In this document: in pieces, positions 7,345 to 16,093 of the stretch
How positions within the stretch are numbered: position 1 is the stretch's first letter
Layout: each line of letters begins with the position of its first letter
Assembly (NCBI GenBank): GCA_964592275.1
Contig: CAZQDJ010000017.1
Coordinates: forward strand, 1 to 22,529
DNA length: 22,529 nt
Direction: 5' to 3'
Source of the DNA: CANNBR01 sp964592275
Lineage (GTDB): Bacteria > Babelota > Babeliae > Babelales > CAIQNR01
The notes under the pieces: generated by a model
Database searches by the model: none
The model's input: only the letters and a program-made list of their open reading frames with translations
What the model was told of the DNA's origin: nothing
Program-made: the position numbers and the translations under genes

Positions 7345-10300
7345 TTATGCCATTCCCTTGCTTTTCAACTCTGCATTCATTTTTGCAAGTAATGAACCAA
7401 GAGAAGTAACATCTGGTTTGTTGTTAGGATAAGTTAAAAGCCTCTCCCAGAGAATAGGCATCCCTTTTTTTTGTTGATCAGTAAGAACTAACGGCTTACC
7501 TAGTAGCTTTTTCAACTCAACCCCCCAAAGAAGATCGTTACGCAATACAAGCGATAAATCTCTGTATCGTTGATCCATATTCTGACCCGTTGTTTTCCCT
7601 GTTGCTTCAACCCTAGCCAATAACATTTTACGATCAGCTAAGAGAACATCATAATTGGGAACATACACTGAACCAGGAATACTCAAAGCGTGCGCTATAA
7701 ATTCTAACGTTTTTTGTCGTCCTTCAGGAGATTTTAAATCCATTTCAAAAGATAAGGACGGAGCATCATCAGGAAGCATCAAATCCGCACTAGTGTCAAG
7801 AACAACTTGAAATTGCTCATAAGATTCCTGTAACGGCTTATAAGCACTCTCCAAACTCTGCAATTGTGTTTTTAAAAGTTTTAACCTAGGACTTTCAGCA
7901 GTCTTAATACCTTTTTGCAATTCCTTTGCCTCTTCTAATAACTCACTCACAGGGCGTGCGGCTTGAGCTCCAGTAATTGCTGTCGTAACTGATTGTTCTT
8001 GAAGTTTTAAATAATCAAGAGGATTTTTAAAAAAACTTGTTAATTCATTTAATAAAGGAATATCAGGAATAGAAGGAGGAGACCACAATCTCTTTCTTGC
8101 ACGAATATCAAATTCTTTCCAGAATCCTATTTTTTGCCTAATTTCATACTTTTTAGAATTTCTAAGATATTCTTGAATCTCCTTAAGTTGCTCATAAAAA
8201 GGGGTTATCTCACCATAAAGAGTAAATGCAAGATCAACATTTTGTAATCCTTGCAATTGCCTTACAAAGTGATCATATAAACCCAATTGCAATTCAACAC
8301 CACCAAGAACTTCCTTTCCTTGTAAGCGCTCATCAACCTGTTCAGTAACAAAAGAACCAGATTTAAGAGCATCCTTACGAGCTTGTTGTATGTACTCATT
8401 AAACTGTCTTCGTAATATTACAAAACTATTCTCGATATCTTCACTCTCTAAGCGCTGATACAAAACTAAATTTTTGTTTTTTAAATCTAATTTTTGTACA
8501 TCAGTTAATGTTTTAAATATTGCTAACTTATAGGCATCTTCAAGCTTTGAAATCGCTAGAAGGAGTGCTGCGCGTACCCCTTCTTTTGAAGTAGTAAGAG
8601 CTTGTACAAATTCCTGATCATCAAGCCCTCTTATCTGCGATGCATACCTTTCTTCAAAGGTTTTTAATTTGACTTGCTCTTGATCAAGCACAGTAAAAAA
8701 AACTTTTGTTTCTGTAGCAGAATCTAAGTTTTCTAATTCTTGATGCACAAATTTCCCAAATACTGAATCTTTAGAAAGAGAATCTTTTATTTGAGGAGTA
8801 AGAATTTGTGTAACTTGTTTTTTGAATGCTTCTGTCAACGGCGGATATTCTATCTCAAATTCAGCTTTAACTGATGAACGGAGTGCCTGTAACGAAGCAA
8901 CAACTGCCAATTTCTGATTGTTAATCGCATCTTCAAATAAAAGCTTGAGCATTTCTATCTCATCTACTAAAAATGCCTGCCTTAGAATATCTGGTGGCAT
9001 ATTGTTTTCAAATGCGGTAACAATTGCAAGACCCTGCTCTGCAAGCCCAATACTATCGATAGACTTTTTATGCACCGAAAACTGAGTTGCTAAATCTTTT
9101 AAGGCCTTAATACTGCTCTTGGCACGAGCAACCTGTGGCTCTAATTCATCAGGAAGAAGGTCTTCAAAATCTTGTTCTCTTGTTTCTCCTTCATCACCAG
9201 TATGAAAAGATTCAGTAGTACTAGATGCAGCATCAATTTCATCACCAGCATTAACTTTACTTGTAGCACTATAAAGGCTTCCTGTATCTGAAGTATCATC
9301 TGGTTGCGCATCTTTCACCACAGTTAATTTTTCTAATGCAGTAATTTTAACTAAAACACCTTCTCGCAATAAGCGAAGAAGCGGAAATTTAAAATTTTGC
9401 TGAACATATACAGGAACTTCAGGATTATTTGCTTTTGCCTGCTGCCTATTTGGATACTTAGTTATAACATCTTCTATAAAAGTTTCAGTTGATTTTTTTA
9501 ATGTCTCTAATGCAGTTTTCTGAGACTCTGTGATTTTTTCAACTCCTACAAAAGGCTGTAAAGAGGCCTGCGCAGCTTTAAATCTCTGGTAATCATCCAT
9601 TACGTTTTTGAACGCATTCTTTTCAACAGCACTTAAAAAGCCTTCTTTTTCAATTGCTGTTTCCAGTATCTCAAGCACTTTGTTTTGTATGGCATCTTGA
9701 GCCCAAACATAATCAGGATCTGTAAAAAATAATAACTGCAGCACAGGGCCAAAATATTTTTTTTCTGTTGTAGGGTTACCAGATTTCATAGCAACCAGAG
9801 CAGTATTCAGAGATTCTAGTTTTTCAGTAAAAACTGTTTCATCAGCTCGTTTTGCTATCGCTATTTTATTTATCTGTTCTAGTGCTGTAGAAGTAGTGTC
9901 TGAATTAGCCGGTAGTGATAGAAGGAACTTGATAGTTCCCATGTTATTCGATCGAAAATCACTTAATTGAACTAAGCTACCCTCTGTAACAATTGTCAAT
10001 AGCTTTTCTTGTAATATCTGTACTTGCTCTTGAATGTAATCAAGAGGATATCTAACAGCATTAATCTCACGAATTTCACCATTAATTTTTCCCTCAAGAA
10101 GCTGCTTAAATTTTTCTGGAACTCCTGTTTCTTTAACTTCTTTTAAAAAGGATTCTAATGAATTAAAAACTTGCTTTGCTTGTATTTTATCATTTGAAGC
10201 AACTGCAACTACACGATCGCGCATCTCATCTAATTTTTTAAGAAGATCCTTCACAACGCTTTCTTGATCGCTAGATAATCCCCACACAAGACACTTTACC

Positions 10301-12666
10301 GCTGTTGTTCTTATCGTTTTCTGAATTTCTTGCGCTATTTTTTGCGATGATGTGGAATCCCAAAAAACCAACTCTGATAACATATCTATCAGTGCGGGAG
10401 AAAGTCGTGGACCTTTTAAAGTAAAATTCAGCATTTGCAAAAGCGTTAGCCTGCTTGGTTTATAACCATTTATCGCTGTTTTAACAGCAGTAAACGTTTG
10501 CATTACTGTATTTAGATCGTTTATACCAAGACTTTCAAGGTCAGACTTTTTTTCTCGATAAGAAGCAATAACTATCTTCAATTGATCCTTCAAACTATTT
10601 TGCAAAACCCCAATGCCATCCAATGTTTGATAAGCCCCGCCAACTGAAACTCTATTAAGCTTTCCTGACAAAACACTACCTTCATTAACACCATCTTGTA
10701 ATGCCTGATATGCGTTCAGCAATTCTTCAATATCAGTTTCTTGTAATAGTTCTTTAGCCAAGATGGCATTTATTTTTTCAACCAACTCGTCAAAGCCTTT
10801 TTGGTATGTGTCTATAAAAGGTTTCACTCTTTCTAATGCTGTTTTCGTTTGCACAATATATTTTGCTCTAGCAGCAGAAGCAGACTGAGATAAGCTTTCT
10901 TTTTCTTTTATTGCGGCTAAAAGATCACGAGCGCTTTTTCTGACATATTCTAAGGCCCCTGTAGGCAGTGAATTATCTACAAATTCACTTACTACAGTAA
11001 GACTCTTTATATCATTCTTCATCAGTATTTGATTTTTTTCTATAGCAGCTTTCACGTTATTTAAAAAATCTTGAATACGTAAAAGTGTATCCATTTGAAT
11101 AAGACATGATTTTAAATGACTATCAATTTTAACAATAGATGTGCGGTAAGGAGCCTTACTAGAAAAATACTCATCACTAATAGAGTCTTTGTTGTATAGT
11201 GACCGAATATCATTAAAATTTCCTAAGTAGTTAGAAAATTTTTCATGAGAAATCCTTAATAACTTATATGCAGCAAATACATCTTTAAGAGCTTGTGCAT
11301 CAAAAGGATTTTTATCTAAAAGCTGTTGCAACTCCTGCACTTCACGATCCATAATCTGAGCACTTTTTATAAATGGCGCTAAAGCTATTTCTATCGCTTT
11401 TCGTTTTATTTCATCTTTATCAATCACTGGCCGCTCTGACTCATGCGGTACCACAGGTTCATCATGTAGAGCAACAGGAGGAGTTGATTCAACAATATCA
11501 ACAGGATTTTGTTGCGGCTGTTCTTCTGCTTGAGAAGTTACTTCAATCGTCTCAATAGGTATTGGTTGTGGCTTGATCGTTGAAAAAGAGTTGCCTAAAA
11601 TTTTATTAATCTCCGTTCTAATCCTCAATTTTCCAACACCACCATTTTGATATGATTCATAATCTGTTAAAAATTGTTGAACGTTAGCTCTCATGGCTGG
11701 ACTTTGAGGAGCGTATTCCTTGAGTAGAATAGGTTTGCATAGCGCAAAGGCTTGTTTTCTGATCCCACTTTCCAAAGCCAACTGCCATGATGGCAAAGTT
11801 GCATTGCTAGCACGACTATCAAGAGATAGATACGAAAATAAATTATTTAAAACCGTTTCTCTTGTAGCTGAATGCACTTTTTGTGCCCCCAATCCAAATA
11901 GATTGTCCACAAATAGCCCAAATGGTGTTTCTTTAATAGATGAAATTGTTTCTTGTGCGTTTTGTATTTTTTTAAGAACTGGCAACCATGTATCATTAAT
12001 TTTATTTAAGTACATATTATCACTATCATATTCCGGATCATTCACACCTTGTTTTTGCCATATATTTGCTCTTCCCTCTACTGTTTCACGTAACTGAGTA
12101 GCGAGTCCCTCAACCTCTTTTATCAGCTCACTCATATGCGCGGCATCGCTGTAATTATTTTCATTAGCTAACACCGTATCAATTCTTGTTTTTAAAATTC
12201 CTATACGAGCTGCTTCTGTAAAAATAATTTTTTGAGCCGGCTCTGTCTGATTATCAGAATGATCAGAGTTAAAACTATGTTGATGTACTTCAGTAAGTTT
12301 TTTTAAAGCTGCTTTTTCTTCTGCAGTCATGTTCTGTAAAAAATCCCCTGCAACGAGCCGTGATGGTTGAGGAGGAAAACCCAACAGAGATCGTACATGT
12401 GCATGTACTTTTGTTAATCCTGTCTTAACCTGTCCTGCATGCAATTTCACCCTTTCAAAAGCTCTATATGCAAGTTCATGAGCTAGTGCTAATCCTGCAC
12501 TGCCAATAAGCTTCCATTTGTTTACAGCAGGTTCTTGAGCTTGATTACTAGAACTTCCACCACTAGTCCATCCATTTGTATCAGTAACTTCAGGTGCATG
12601 AACAGCAGCTGAGCTTGTCCCAAAAAAACTCATTATCATGAACAGTATCAAGCTCTGTATTTTCAT
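7345..12666 (-). CDS. Giant secreted alpha-helical/coiled-coil protein, unknown function
   Basis: A single open frame of 1773 codons. The N-terminus is a signal peptide (MKIQSLILFMIMSFFG followed by TSSAA), so the protein is probably exported. I do not recognise any family. Almost all of the chain is charged, amphipathic and Lys/Glu/Leu/Gln-rich, as in long helical bundles or coiled coils. Two breaks stand out: a Pro/Glu-rich linker at about 365-418, and an acidic Ser/Thr/Asp-rich linker at about 1110-1178. These divide it into three helical blocks of roughly 365, 690 and 595 residues. There are very few cysteines and no internal transmembrane segment is evident. The ATG at 12666 follows an AGG/GGGAAG-rich leader. 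The gene is the next on the strand after the lnt-like gene (100-nt gap), with no clear separate promoter. It could be a structural or surface-associated protein or a host-directed factor; the sequence does not decide. Confidence 0.85.
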   Translation of the reverse strand: MKIQSLILFMIMSFFGTSSAAVHAPEVTDTNGWTSGGSSSNQAQEPAVNKWKLIGSAGLALAHELAYRAFERVKLHAGQVKTGLTKVHAHVRSLLGFPPQPSRLVAGDFLQNMTAEEKAALKKLTEVHQHSFNSDHSDNQTEPAQKIIFTEAARIGILKTRIDTVLANENNYSDAAHMSELIKEVEGLATQLRETVEGRANIWQKQGVNDPEYDSDNMYLNKINDTWLPVLKKIQNAQETISSIKETPFGLFVDNLFGLGAQKVHSATRETVLNNLFSYLSLDSRASNATLPSWQLALESGIRKQAFALCKPILLKEYAPQSPAMRANVQQFLTDYESYQNGGVGKLRIRTEINKILGNSFSTIKPQPIPIETIEVTSQAEEQPQQNPVDIVESTPPVALHDEPVVPHESERPVIDKDEIKRKAIEIALAPFIKSAQIMDREVQELQQLLDKNPFDAQALKDVFAAYKLLRISHEKFSNYLGNFNDIRSLYNKDSISDEYFSSKAPYRTSIVKIDSHLKSCLIQMDTLLRIQDFLNNVKAAIEKNQILMKNDIKSLTVVSEFVDNSLPTGALEYVRKSARDLLAAIKEKESLSQSASAARAKYIVQTKTALERVKPFIDTYQKGFDELVEKINAILAKELLQETDIEELLNAYQALQDGVNEGSVLSGKLNRVSVGGAYQTLDGIGVLQNSLKDQLKIVIASYREKKSDLESLGINDLNTVMQTFTAVKTAINGYKPSRLTLLQMLNFTLKGPRLSPALIDMLSELVFWDSTSSQKIAQEIQKTIRTTAVKCLVWGLSSDQESVVKDLLKKLDEMRDRVVAVASNDKIQAKQVFNSLESFLKEVKETGVPEKFKQLLEGKINGEIREINAVRYPLDYIQEQVQILQEKLLTIVTEGSLVQLSDFRSNNMGTIKFLLSLPANSDTTSTALEQINKIAIAKRADETVFTEKLESLNTALVAMKSGNPTTEKKYFGPVLQLLFFTDPDYVWAQDAIQNKVLEILETAIEKEGFLSAVEKNAFKNVMDDYQRFKAAQASLQPFVGVEKITESQKTALETLKKSTETFIEDVITKYPNRQQAKANNPEVPVYVQQNFKFPLLRLLREGVLVKITALEKLTVVKDAQPDDTSDTGSLYSATSKVNAGDEIDAASSTTESFHTGDEGETREQDFEDLLPDELEPQVARAKSSIKALKDLATQFSVHKKSIDSIGLAEQGLAIVTAFENNMPPDILRQAFLVDEIEMLKLLFEDAINNQKLAVVASLQALRSSVKAEFEIEYPPLTEAFKKQVTQILTPQIKDSLSKDSVFGKFVHQELENLDSATETKVFFTVLDQEQVKLKTFEERYASQIRGLDDQEFVQALTTSKEGVRAALLLAISKLEDAYKLAIFKTLTDVQKLDLKNKNLVLYQRLESEDIENSFVILRRQFNEYIQQARKDALKSGSFVTEQVDERLQGKEVLGGVELQLGLYDHFVRQLQGLQNVDLAFTLYGEITPFYEQLKEIQEYLRNSKKYEIRQKIGFWKEFDIRARKRLWSPPSIPDIPLLNELTSFFKNPLDYLKLQEQSVTTAITGAQAARPVSELLEEAKELQKGIKTAESPRLKLLKTQLQSLESAYKPLQESYEQFQVVLDTSADLMLPDDAPSLSFEMDLKSPEGRQKTLEFIAHALSIPGSVYVPNYDVLLADRKMLLARVEATGKTTGQNMDQRYRDLSLVLRNDLLWGVELKKLLGKPLVLTDQQKKGMPILWERLLTYPNNKPDVTSLGSLLAKMNAELKSKGMA

Positions 12667-12766
12667 AACCTGTCTTCCCTTTTTTACGCATTACTTGTCT
12701 TATTTTTTCAATGCCAACGCCTAAAATTTTCATACTAGGTATTTATTCTTATCAAAAGGGATCGAA

Positions 12767-14071
12767 TTAAAGGAAGGTTTCAAATTTTTGCCATCCACAA
12801 TAATAAAGAATGCTCTTCTTTTCTAAAGCCTGAAAGTGCGCAAAAGATCTAAAAAGATGTTGAAAATATTCATAGGCATAATGACTGTCATTAACAAGGA
12901 GTAGTACATTCTCCCCTTTTGGAATATCCCACAATAATTCGGAGCACATGCGAAAAGAAAAAGTTCCAGCTCCAGGCACAAAGCATGGTTGTGGTTCAAC
13001 AACTTGAGCAATAAAAGAACATTTTTTTTCCAAGAATGGAGAAGGTACTTTTTGTAAGAAAAAGCTTTGTGTCGACTGCTCTTCAAAAAAAGGTAAAAGC
13101 AATCTTTTATCATAACGATGAATTATGCGGCCTTTATGTAACACGTACGCGCTGTTATACAATACATTTTTTTTATCTACAGAAACATCTGAATAATGGC
13201 TTCCCAGTACCACATACCCATCATTACAAGATTCTGACAAAAGTTCCTGCACATAACGATACTCATTCAAAGGAAAAGGAAATGCAGATTCTGGAAAGAC
13301 AAATAAGCAAGCTTGTGAATGTACCTGTTGCGCATCACACAAAGCATTATACAATTCTTGCGCCCGCTCATACGGAGTAGTTTGGTAAAACATACGTGAA
13401 ATAATTACGATTTTATGAATACCTTTTTGTTCAATAACATTCTGATTATTCACACAAAGACCAAGTAAAAATGGCACAACTCCTAAAACCATTACCATTT
13501 TATTTCTCTGGGAAACACCTACCTGAAAACACAGCAAAGCTCCCAAAAAAATGCACCAGCCTACTGATGGCAACAATCCTAAAAAAGCTGGTCTTTGTAT
13601 CAAGGGGACCAAAGGACATGCCAAAGGGTACCCATAATGCCGCCCTGTTAAAAAATAAAAAAAATCTATGTAGACCCACGAAAAATAAAAAAGGCTACTT
13701 AAAAACCATCCCCACCCCCAACTTTTTGTAGTTTTTTTAAAAAAGAGTGCCAATACACACCACATCATTGAAAAAAAAACAAAATAACCAAGAAAGCCTA
13801 AGGCGTAGAGATATTTTATTGGACTTTCACCAAGACGGATCATGACTTCCAAAAGCGCGCTCAAGGTTAGCCCATAGGCAACAACCCCCCATAAAAAACC
13901 AGCACCCAAGGCACAACGATACGAAGAAAATCGTTGGAAAAATAAAGGAACAAAACAACAAAAAGAAACCCACCAACAAAATTTGATCAAAAAAGAAGCG
14001 GCGTAAAACGCCGCTGAACTTAGAATGCAAACAGGTGCAAAGAGTTTAGTTGTTACTTTTACTCGTCGCAT
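12767..14071 (-). CDS. Apolipoprotein N-acyltransferase-like membrane protein, C-terminally short
   Basis: Lnt adds the third acyl chain to bacterial lipoproteins in the inner membrane. The N-terminal 210 residues contain about seven hydrophobic membrane segments. A nitrilase-type (CN-hydrolase) domain follows. Its catalytic residues align by eye with the Lnt triad: Glu261 in FPESAFP, Lys322 in YDKRLLLPFFE and Cys376 in RMCSELLW. Glu330 and Glu378 match the supporting glutamates. The Lnt CYE motif is CSE here. The family's NDSW.. and QH..RA.E blocks are recognisable (VNDSHYAYEYFQH and AHFQALEKKS). The chain then stops at 434 residues, while Lnt is usually about 500. It lacks the last part of the hydrolase domain and the final membrane helix. 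No other frame downstream restores it. It overlaps the upstream 46-codon ORF by 13 nt. Homology to Lnt is likely; full activity is uncertain. Confidence 0.8.
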   Translation of the reverse strand: MRRVKVTTKLFAPVCILSSAAFYAASFLIKFCWWVSFCCFVPLFFQRFSSYRCALGAGFLWGVVAYGLTLSALLEVMIRLGESPIKYLYALGFLGYFVFFSMMWCVLALFFKKTTKSWGWGWFLSSLFYFSWVYIDFFYFLTGRHYGYPLACPLVPLIQRPAFLGLLPSVGWCIFLGALLCFQVGVSQRNKMVMVLGVVPFLLGLCVNNQNVIEQKGIHKIVIISRMFYQTTPYERAQELYNALCDAQQVHSQACLFVFPESAFPFPLNEYRYVQELLSESCNDGYVVLGSHYSDVSVDKKNVLYNSAYVLHKGRIIHRYDKRLLLPFFEEQSTQSFFLQKVPSPFLEKKCSFIAQVVEPQPCFVPGAGTFSFRMCSELLWDIPKGENVLLLVNDSHYAYEYFQHLFRSFAHFQALEKKSILYYCGWQKFETFL

Positions 14072-14199
14072 CCGTCACAGTCATCTTCGTCTTCATCATC
14101 AAGACCGCAATCACAATCATCGCAATCGTCATCTTCTTCGTCATCACACAAACATTCGCCGGCACAGTCACAACTTTGTTCAAAAAGAAATGTTTTCAT
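14059..14199 (-). CDS. 46-residue Cys/Asp-rich acidic microprotein
   Basis: A short ORF with ATG at 14199 preceded by AAAGGAT at a good distance. The product starts MKTFLFEQSCDC. From residue 10 on it consists almost only of Cys, Asp, Glu and Gly. There are nine cysteines (10, 12, 16, 18, 26, 29, 31, 41, 44) in CxC and CxxC spacings, and about 23 Asp/Glu residues, half of the protein. It has no signal peptide. CxC/CxxC clustering is typical of metal-thiolate binding, as in metallothioneins, but the acidity is unusual and I know no named family that fits. Its stop lies 13 nt inside the lnt-like gene, which suggests translational coupling. The antisense frame over the same DNA is an artefact of the repeated Asp codons. 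Coding is supported by the ribosome site and the strong composition; function is unknown. Confidence 0.68.
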   Translation of the reverse strand: MKTFLFEQSCDCAGECLCDDEEDDDCDDCDCGLDDEDEDDCDGCDE

Positions 14200-14232
14200 A
14201 CGTTATCCTTTATTATTAATAAACTTAAGCAC

Positions 14233-14258
14233 ATGGAGCCTAAGCTGACCGGGTCCAT
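14233..14258 (-). repeat. Inverted repeat upstream of the microprotein gene
   Basis: ATGGAGCC (14233-14240) and GGGTCCAT (14251-14258) pair at 7 of 8 positions around a 10-nt loop. It lies 34 to 59 nt before the microprotein ATG, so it would sit in the leader or overlap the promoter. No T-run follows on either side. It could be an operator or leader hairpin, or chance. No convincing -35/-10 pair for this minus-strand unit was identified. Confidence 0.3.
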
Positions 14259-14348
14259 TTAAGACCACACCAAAAACAAAACGTTTTCAATTTAACCCGT
14301 ATTTCAAATGAAAACAACCCCTCTTTAAGCCTCTGCATATGAAAGCTT

Positions 14349-14377
14349 TTGACATTAAAAACCCAGTCTTTTAGAAT
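14349..14377 (+). promoter_or_regulatory. Consensus sigma70 promoter of the 14426 gene
   Basis: A perfect TTGACA (14349-14354), a 17-nt spacer and TAGAAT (14372-14377, 5/6) lie 49 nt before the ATG at 14426. The predicted start is near 14384. This is among the strongest promoters in the window. Confidence 0.78.
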
Positions 14378-14411
14378 CAAAACCTATTTCTTTTTCCTAA
14401 CAAAAAAATTT

Positions 14412-14417
14412 AAGGAG
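14412..14417 (+). promoter_or_regulatory. Ribosome binding site that fixes the start at 14426
   Basis: AAGGAG at 14412-14417 is 8 nt before ATG 14426 but only 2 nt before the in-frame TTG at 14420. The ATG is therefore the real start and gives a clean signal peptide MKKFLIPLFM. Confidence 0.8.
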
Positions 14418-14425
14418 CATTGTTT

Positions 14426-16024
14426 ATGAAAAAATTTCTCATACCTCTCTTCATGATCTTCGGGTCGTTTTTATGGGCAGGCGCCCCCATGTCCAATGTT
14501 CCCCAAATAGATCCTTTTGAACTTCTTAATAATATGGATCCAAAAGAACTTGATAAGTTAATGGAAGATCTTGCAAAAATGTCTCCTGAAGAAATCAAAT
14601 ATTACGAAGACCTTGGCAAACAAATGTTCAAGCAAAGCGGTTATGATCTTGATGAAATTGCAAAAACCTTCCCAGCTCAAGGTCCGGCTCCAACACAACC
14701 CGTTAAACAACCGGAAGCAGGACCTAAAACAACAAAACCAGAAAAACAAAAACCGATTGTTGATGAAACATCCAAAAAAGAAAAAGATTCATTGCTTCGC
14801 ATAGTCAAAGTGCTTTCAGAATCACTCGCTTCTATCCGTCAAAAGGCTGCCAGCGACGAAACGCTACACCCTCACCTTGCGCCATTGCAACAAGAACTGG
14901 ATCTTTTAACTGCGTATGTAAATCGATTTGATTATGAACGCCACTTAAAATATCTTGCCGAAAAAGAATTTGCTGGTCTTAAAACAAAACTACGCAAAAT
15001 GTCTTCTATGCTCGAAGAATTTGATAATAATCTTGTTGTCCCAGAACTTACGTTACGAAAGCCCACTGACACCAAAAAGGATTCTTATGGAGCGCAAGTA
15101 CAACAAGCAACCTCAGTTTTAAAAGAATTTAAATCATACATGTCACAGGCTTTCAGTTCCGATACCATCATTACTGATATCGAAAATCTGTTTAAAAAAC
15201 ATGACCAAGAAGCTCTTACTCTAAAAAAACAGATCGAAGAACAACAAAAGAATGCAAAAGAACAGGTAAAAAAACTCTCTGTAACAAATACTGGCCGTTT
15301 TGCACCAATCCCTAAAGTCACTAATCAACCAATAAAACAACACACTGGCAGCGGATCATATAATCAAGGCGGTGGTGCTCGAGGTGGTTATTCATCAGGA
15401 CAACAAGGTGGTATGGGACAACCACAACGACCTACTGGTGCGCAGCAACAACAACAACCAAAAGCTGGCGATAAAGCTAAAGCAACTGATAAACCTGGAG
15501 AAAAAGGAAAAGACGCTGACAGTAAAACGCGTGGAAAGAAGGACGAAGATTTTGCAGAAGTACCTTTGACTCCTGAAGAATCACTTGCAAAAATAACAAA
15601 AGATCTCAGGTCAGTTAATGTTCAGGTAGCTCAAAACAAAGAAGCTCTTAATAGAATTATTGATGCAATGACGGCAGGAACAAAACCACTTCTAGAAGAT
15701 CGAAACGTCTTAATGAGCCTTACAGAAAAGCTTTCTGATACTGATAAAGAGATTACTGGCTACCTTACTAAATTGAAAAAAGACTACAAAGAAAAAAATC
15801 CAGCACTCATAGCAAAAATTAAGAAAACTCTCAAAGATGCTTTTGCCGCTGATCTTAATGAAGTAATAGCTATAAACGAAAAATTTGTAACTTTGGCTCC
15901 GATGGTAGGACCCTTTATACAAGACACACAAACAGCTCTTGATGAAGCCAAAAGATCTATCGATGAATTCAAAAAGCATTTTGCAAAGATAGAAGACCAA
16001 ATATCTCCACCAACACGTTCATAA
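14426..16024 (+). CDS. Secreted coiled-coil protein with Gly/Gln-rich linker, unknown function
   Basis: This 532-residue protein begins with a Sec signal peptide (MKKFLIPLFMIFGSFLWAGA). No family was recognised. Visible regions in order are a short acidic helical segment (about 28-80, rich in MDPKEL and MSPEEI turns), a Pro/Lys linker (83-115), helical and coiled-coil blocks (116-200 and 215-292), a Gly/Gln/Ser low-complexity stretch (307-345) with a Gln run, a Lys/Asp charged tether (345-376), and a C-terminal helical block (380-527). It has no cysteine or obvious enzyme motif. The architecture resembles a scaffold or surface protein with flexible spacers, similar in style to the giant protein at 7345-12666 though not visibly homologous. 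It is a single-gene transcript with its own strong promoter and a hairpin after the stop. Confidence 0.8.
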   Translation: MKKFLIPLFMIFGSFLWAGAPMSNVPQIDPFELLNNMDPKELDKLMEDLAKMSPEEIKYYEDLGKQMFKQSGYDLDEIAKTFPAQGPAPTQPVKQPEAGPKTTKPEKQKPIVDETSKKEKDSLLRIVKVLSESLASIRQKAASDETLHPHLAPLQQELDLLTAYVNRFDYERHLKYLAEKEFAGLKTKLRKMSSMLEEFDNNLVVPELTLRKPTDTKKDSYGAQVQQATSVLKEFKSYMSQAFSSDTIITDIENLFKKHDQEALTLKKQIEEQQKNAKEQVKKLSVTNTGRFAPIPKVTNQPIKQHTGSGSYNQGGGARGGYSSGQQGGMGQPQRPTGAQQQQQPKAGDKAKATDKPGEKGKDADSKTRGKKDEDFAEVPLTPEESLAKITKDLRSVNVQVAQNKEALNRIIDAMTAGTKPLLEDRNVLMSLTEKLSDTDKEITGYLTKLKKDYKEKNPALIAKIKKTLKDAFAADLNEVIAINEKFVTLAPMVGPFIQDTQTALDEAKRSIDEFKKHFAKIEDQISPPTRS

Positions 16025-16046
16025 ATTCTGACAAATAGAGAAAAAA

Positions 16047-16073
16047 TAAAGGGGATCAATATGATCCCCTTTA
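16047..16073. terminator. Terminator between the 14426 gene and ileS
   Basis: TAAAGGGGATC (16047-16057) pairs with GATCCCCTTTA (16063-16073), 11 bp around a 5-nt loop. On the minus strand it is followed by TTTTTTCTC, so it is a good terminator for ileS (stop at 16094). On the plus strand the U-tract is short (TTTAAACTT), so it may terminate the 14426 transcript less efficiently. Confidence 0.8.
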
Positions 16074-16093
16074 AACTTGACACATTGATTTTC

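Noticed and set aside
11720..12097. 125-codon plus-strand frame
   Set aside because: It lies wholly antisense inside the giant secreted protein gene, has no ribosome site or recognisable domain, and reads as a shadow.
12600..12737. 45-codon minus-strand frame starting MKILGVGIEKIRQ in the gap before the giant gene
   Set aside because: It has no ribosome site and runs into the start of the giant gene in another frame, with no family resemblance.
12667..12766. A frameshift that would restore the missing Lnt C-terminus
   Set aside because: All three minus-strand frames after the stop were read. None encodes the expected NTG-type block or a final membrane helix.
14050..14262. Plus-strand frame for a 70-residue hydrophobic, membrane-like protein
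   Set aside because: It is the exact antisense of the Asp-rich microprotein: complements of GAY codons read as Val/Ile. It starts with TTG and has no ribosome site.
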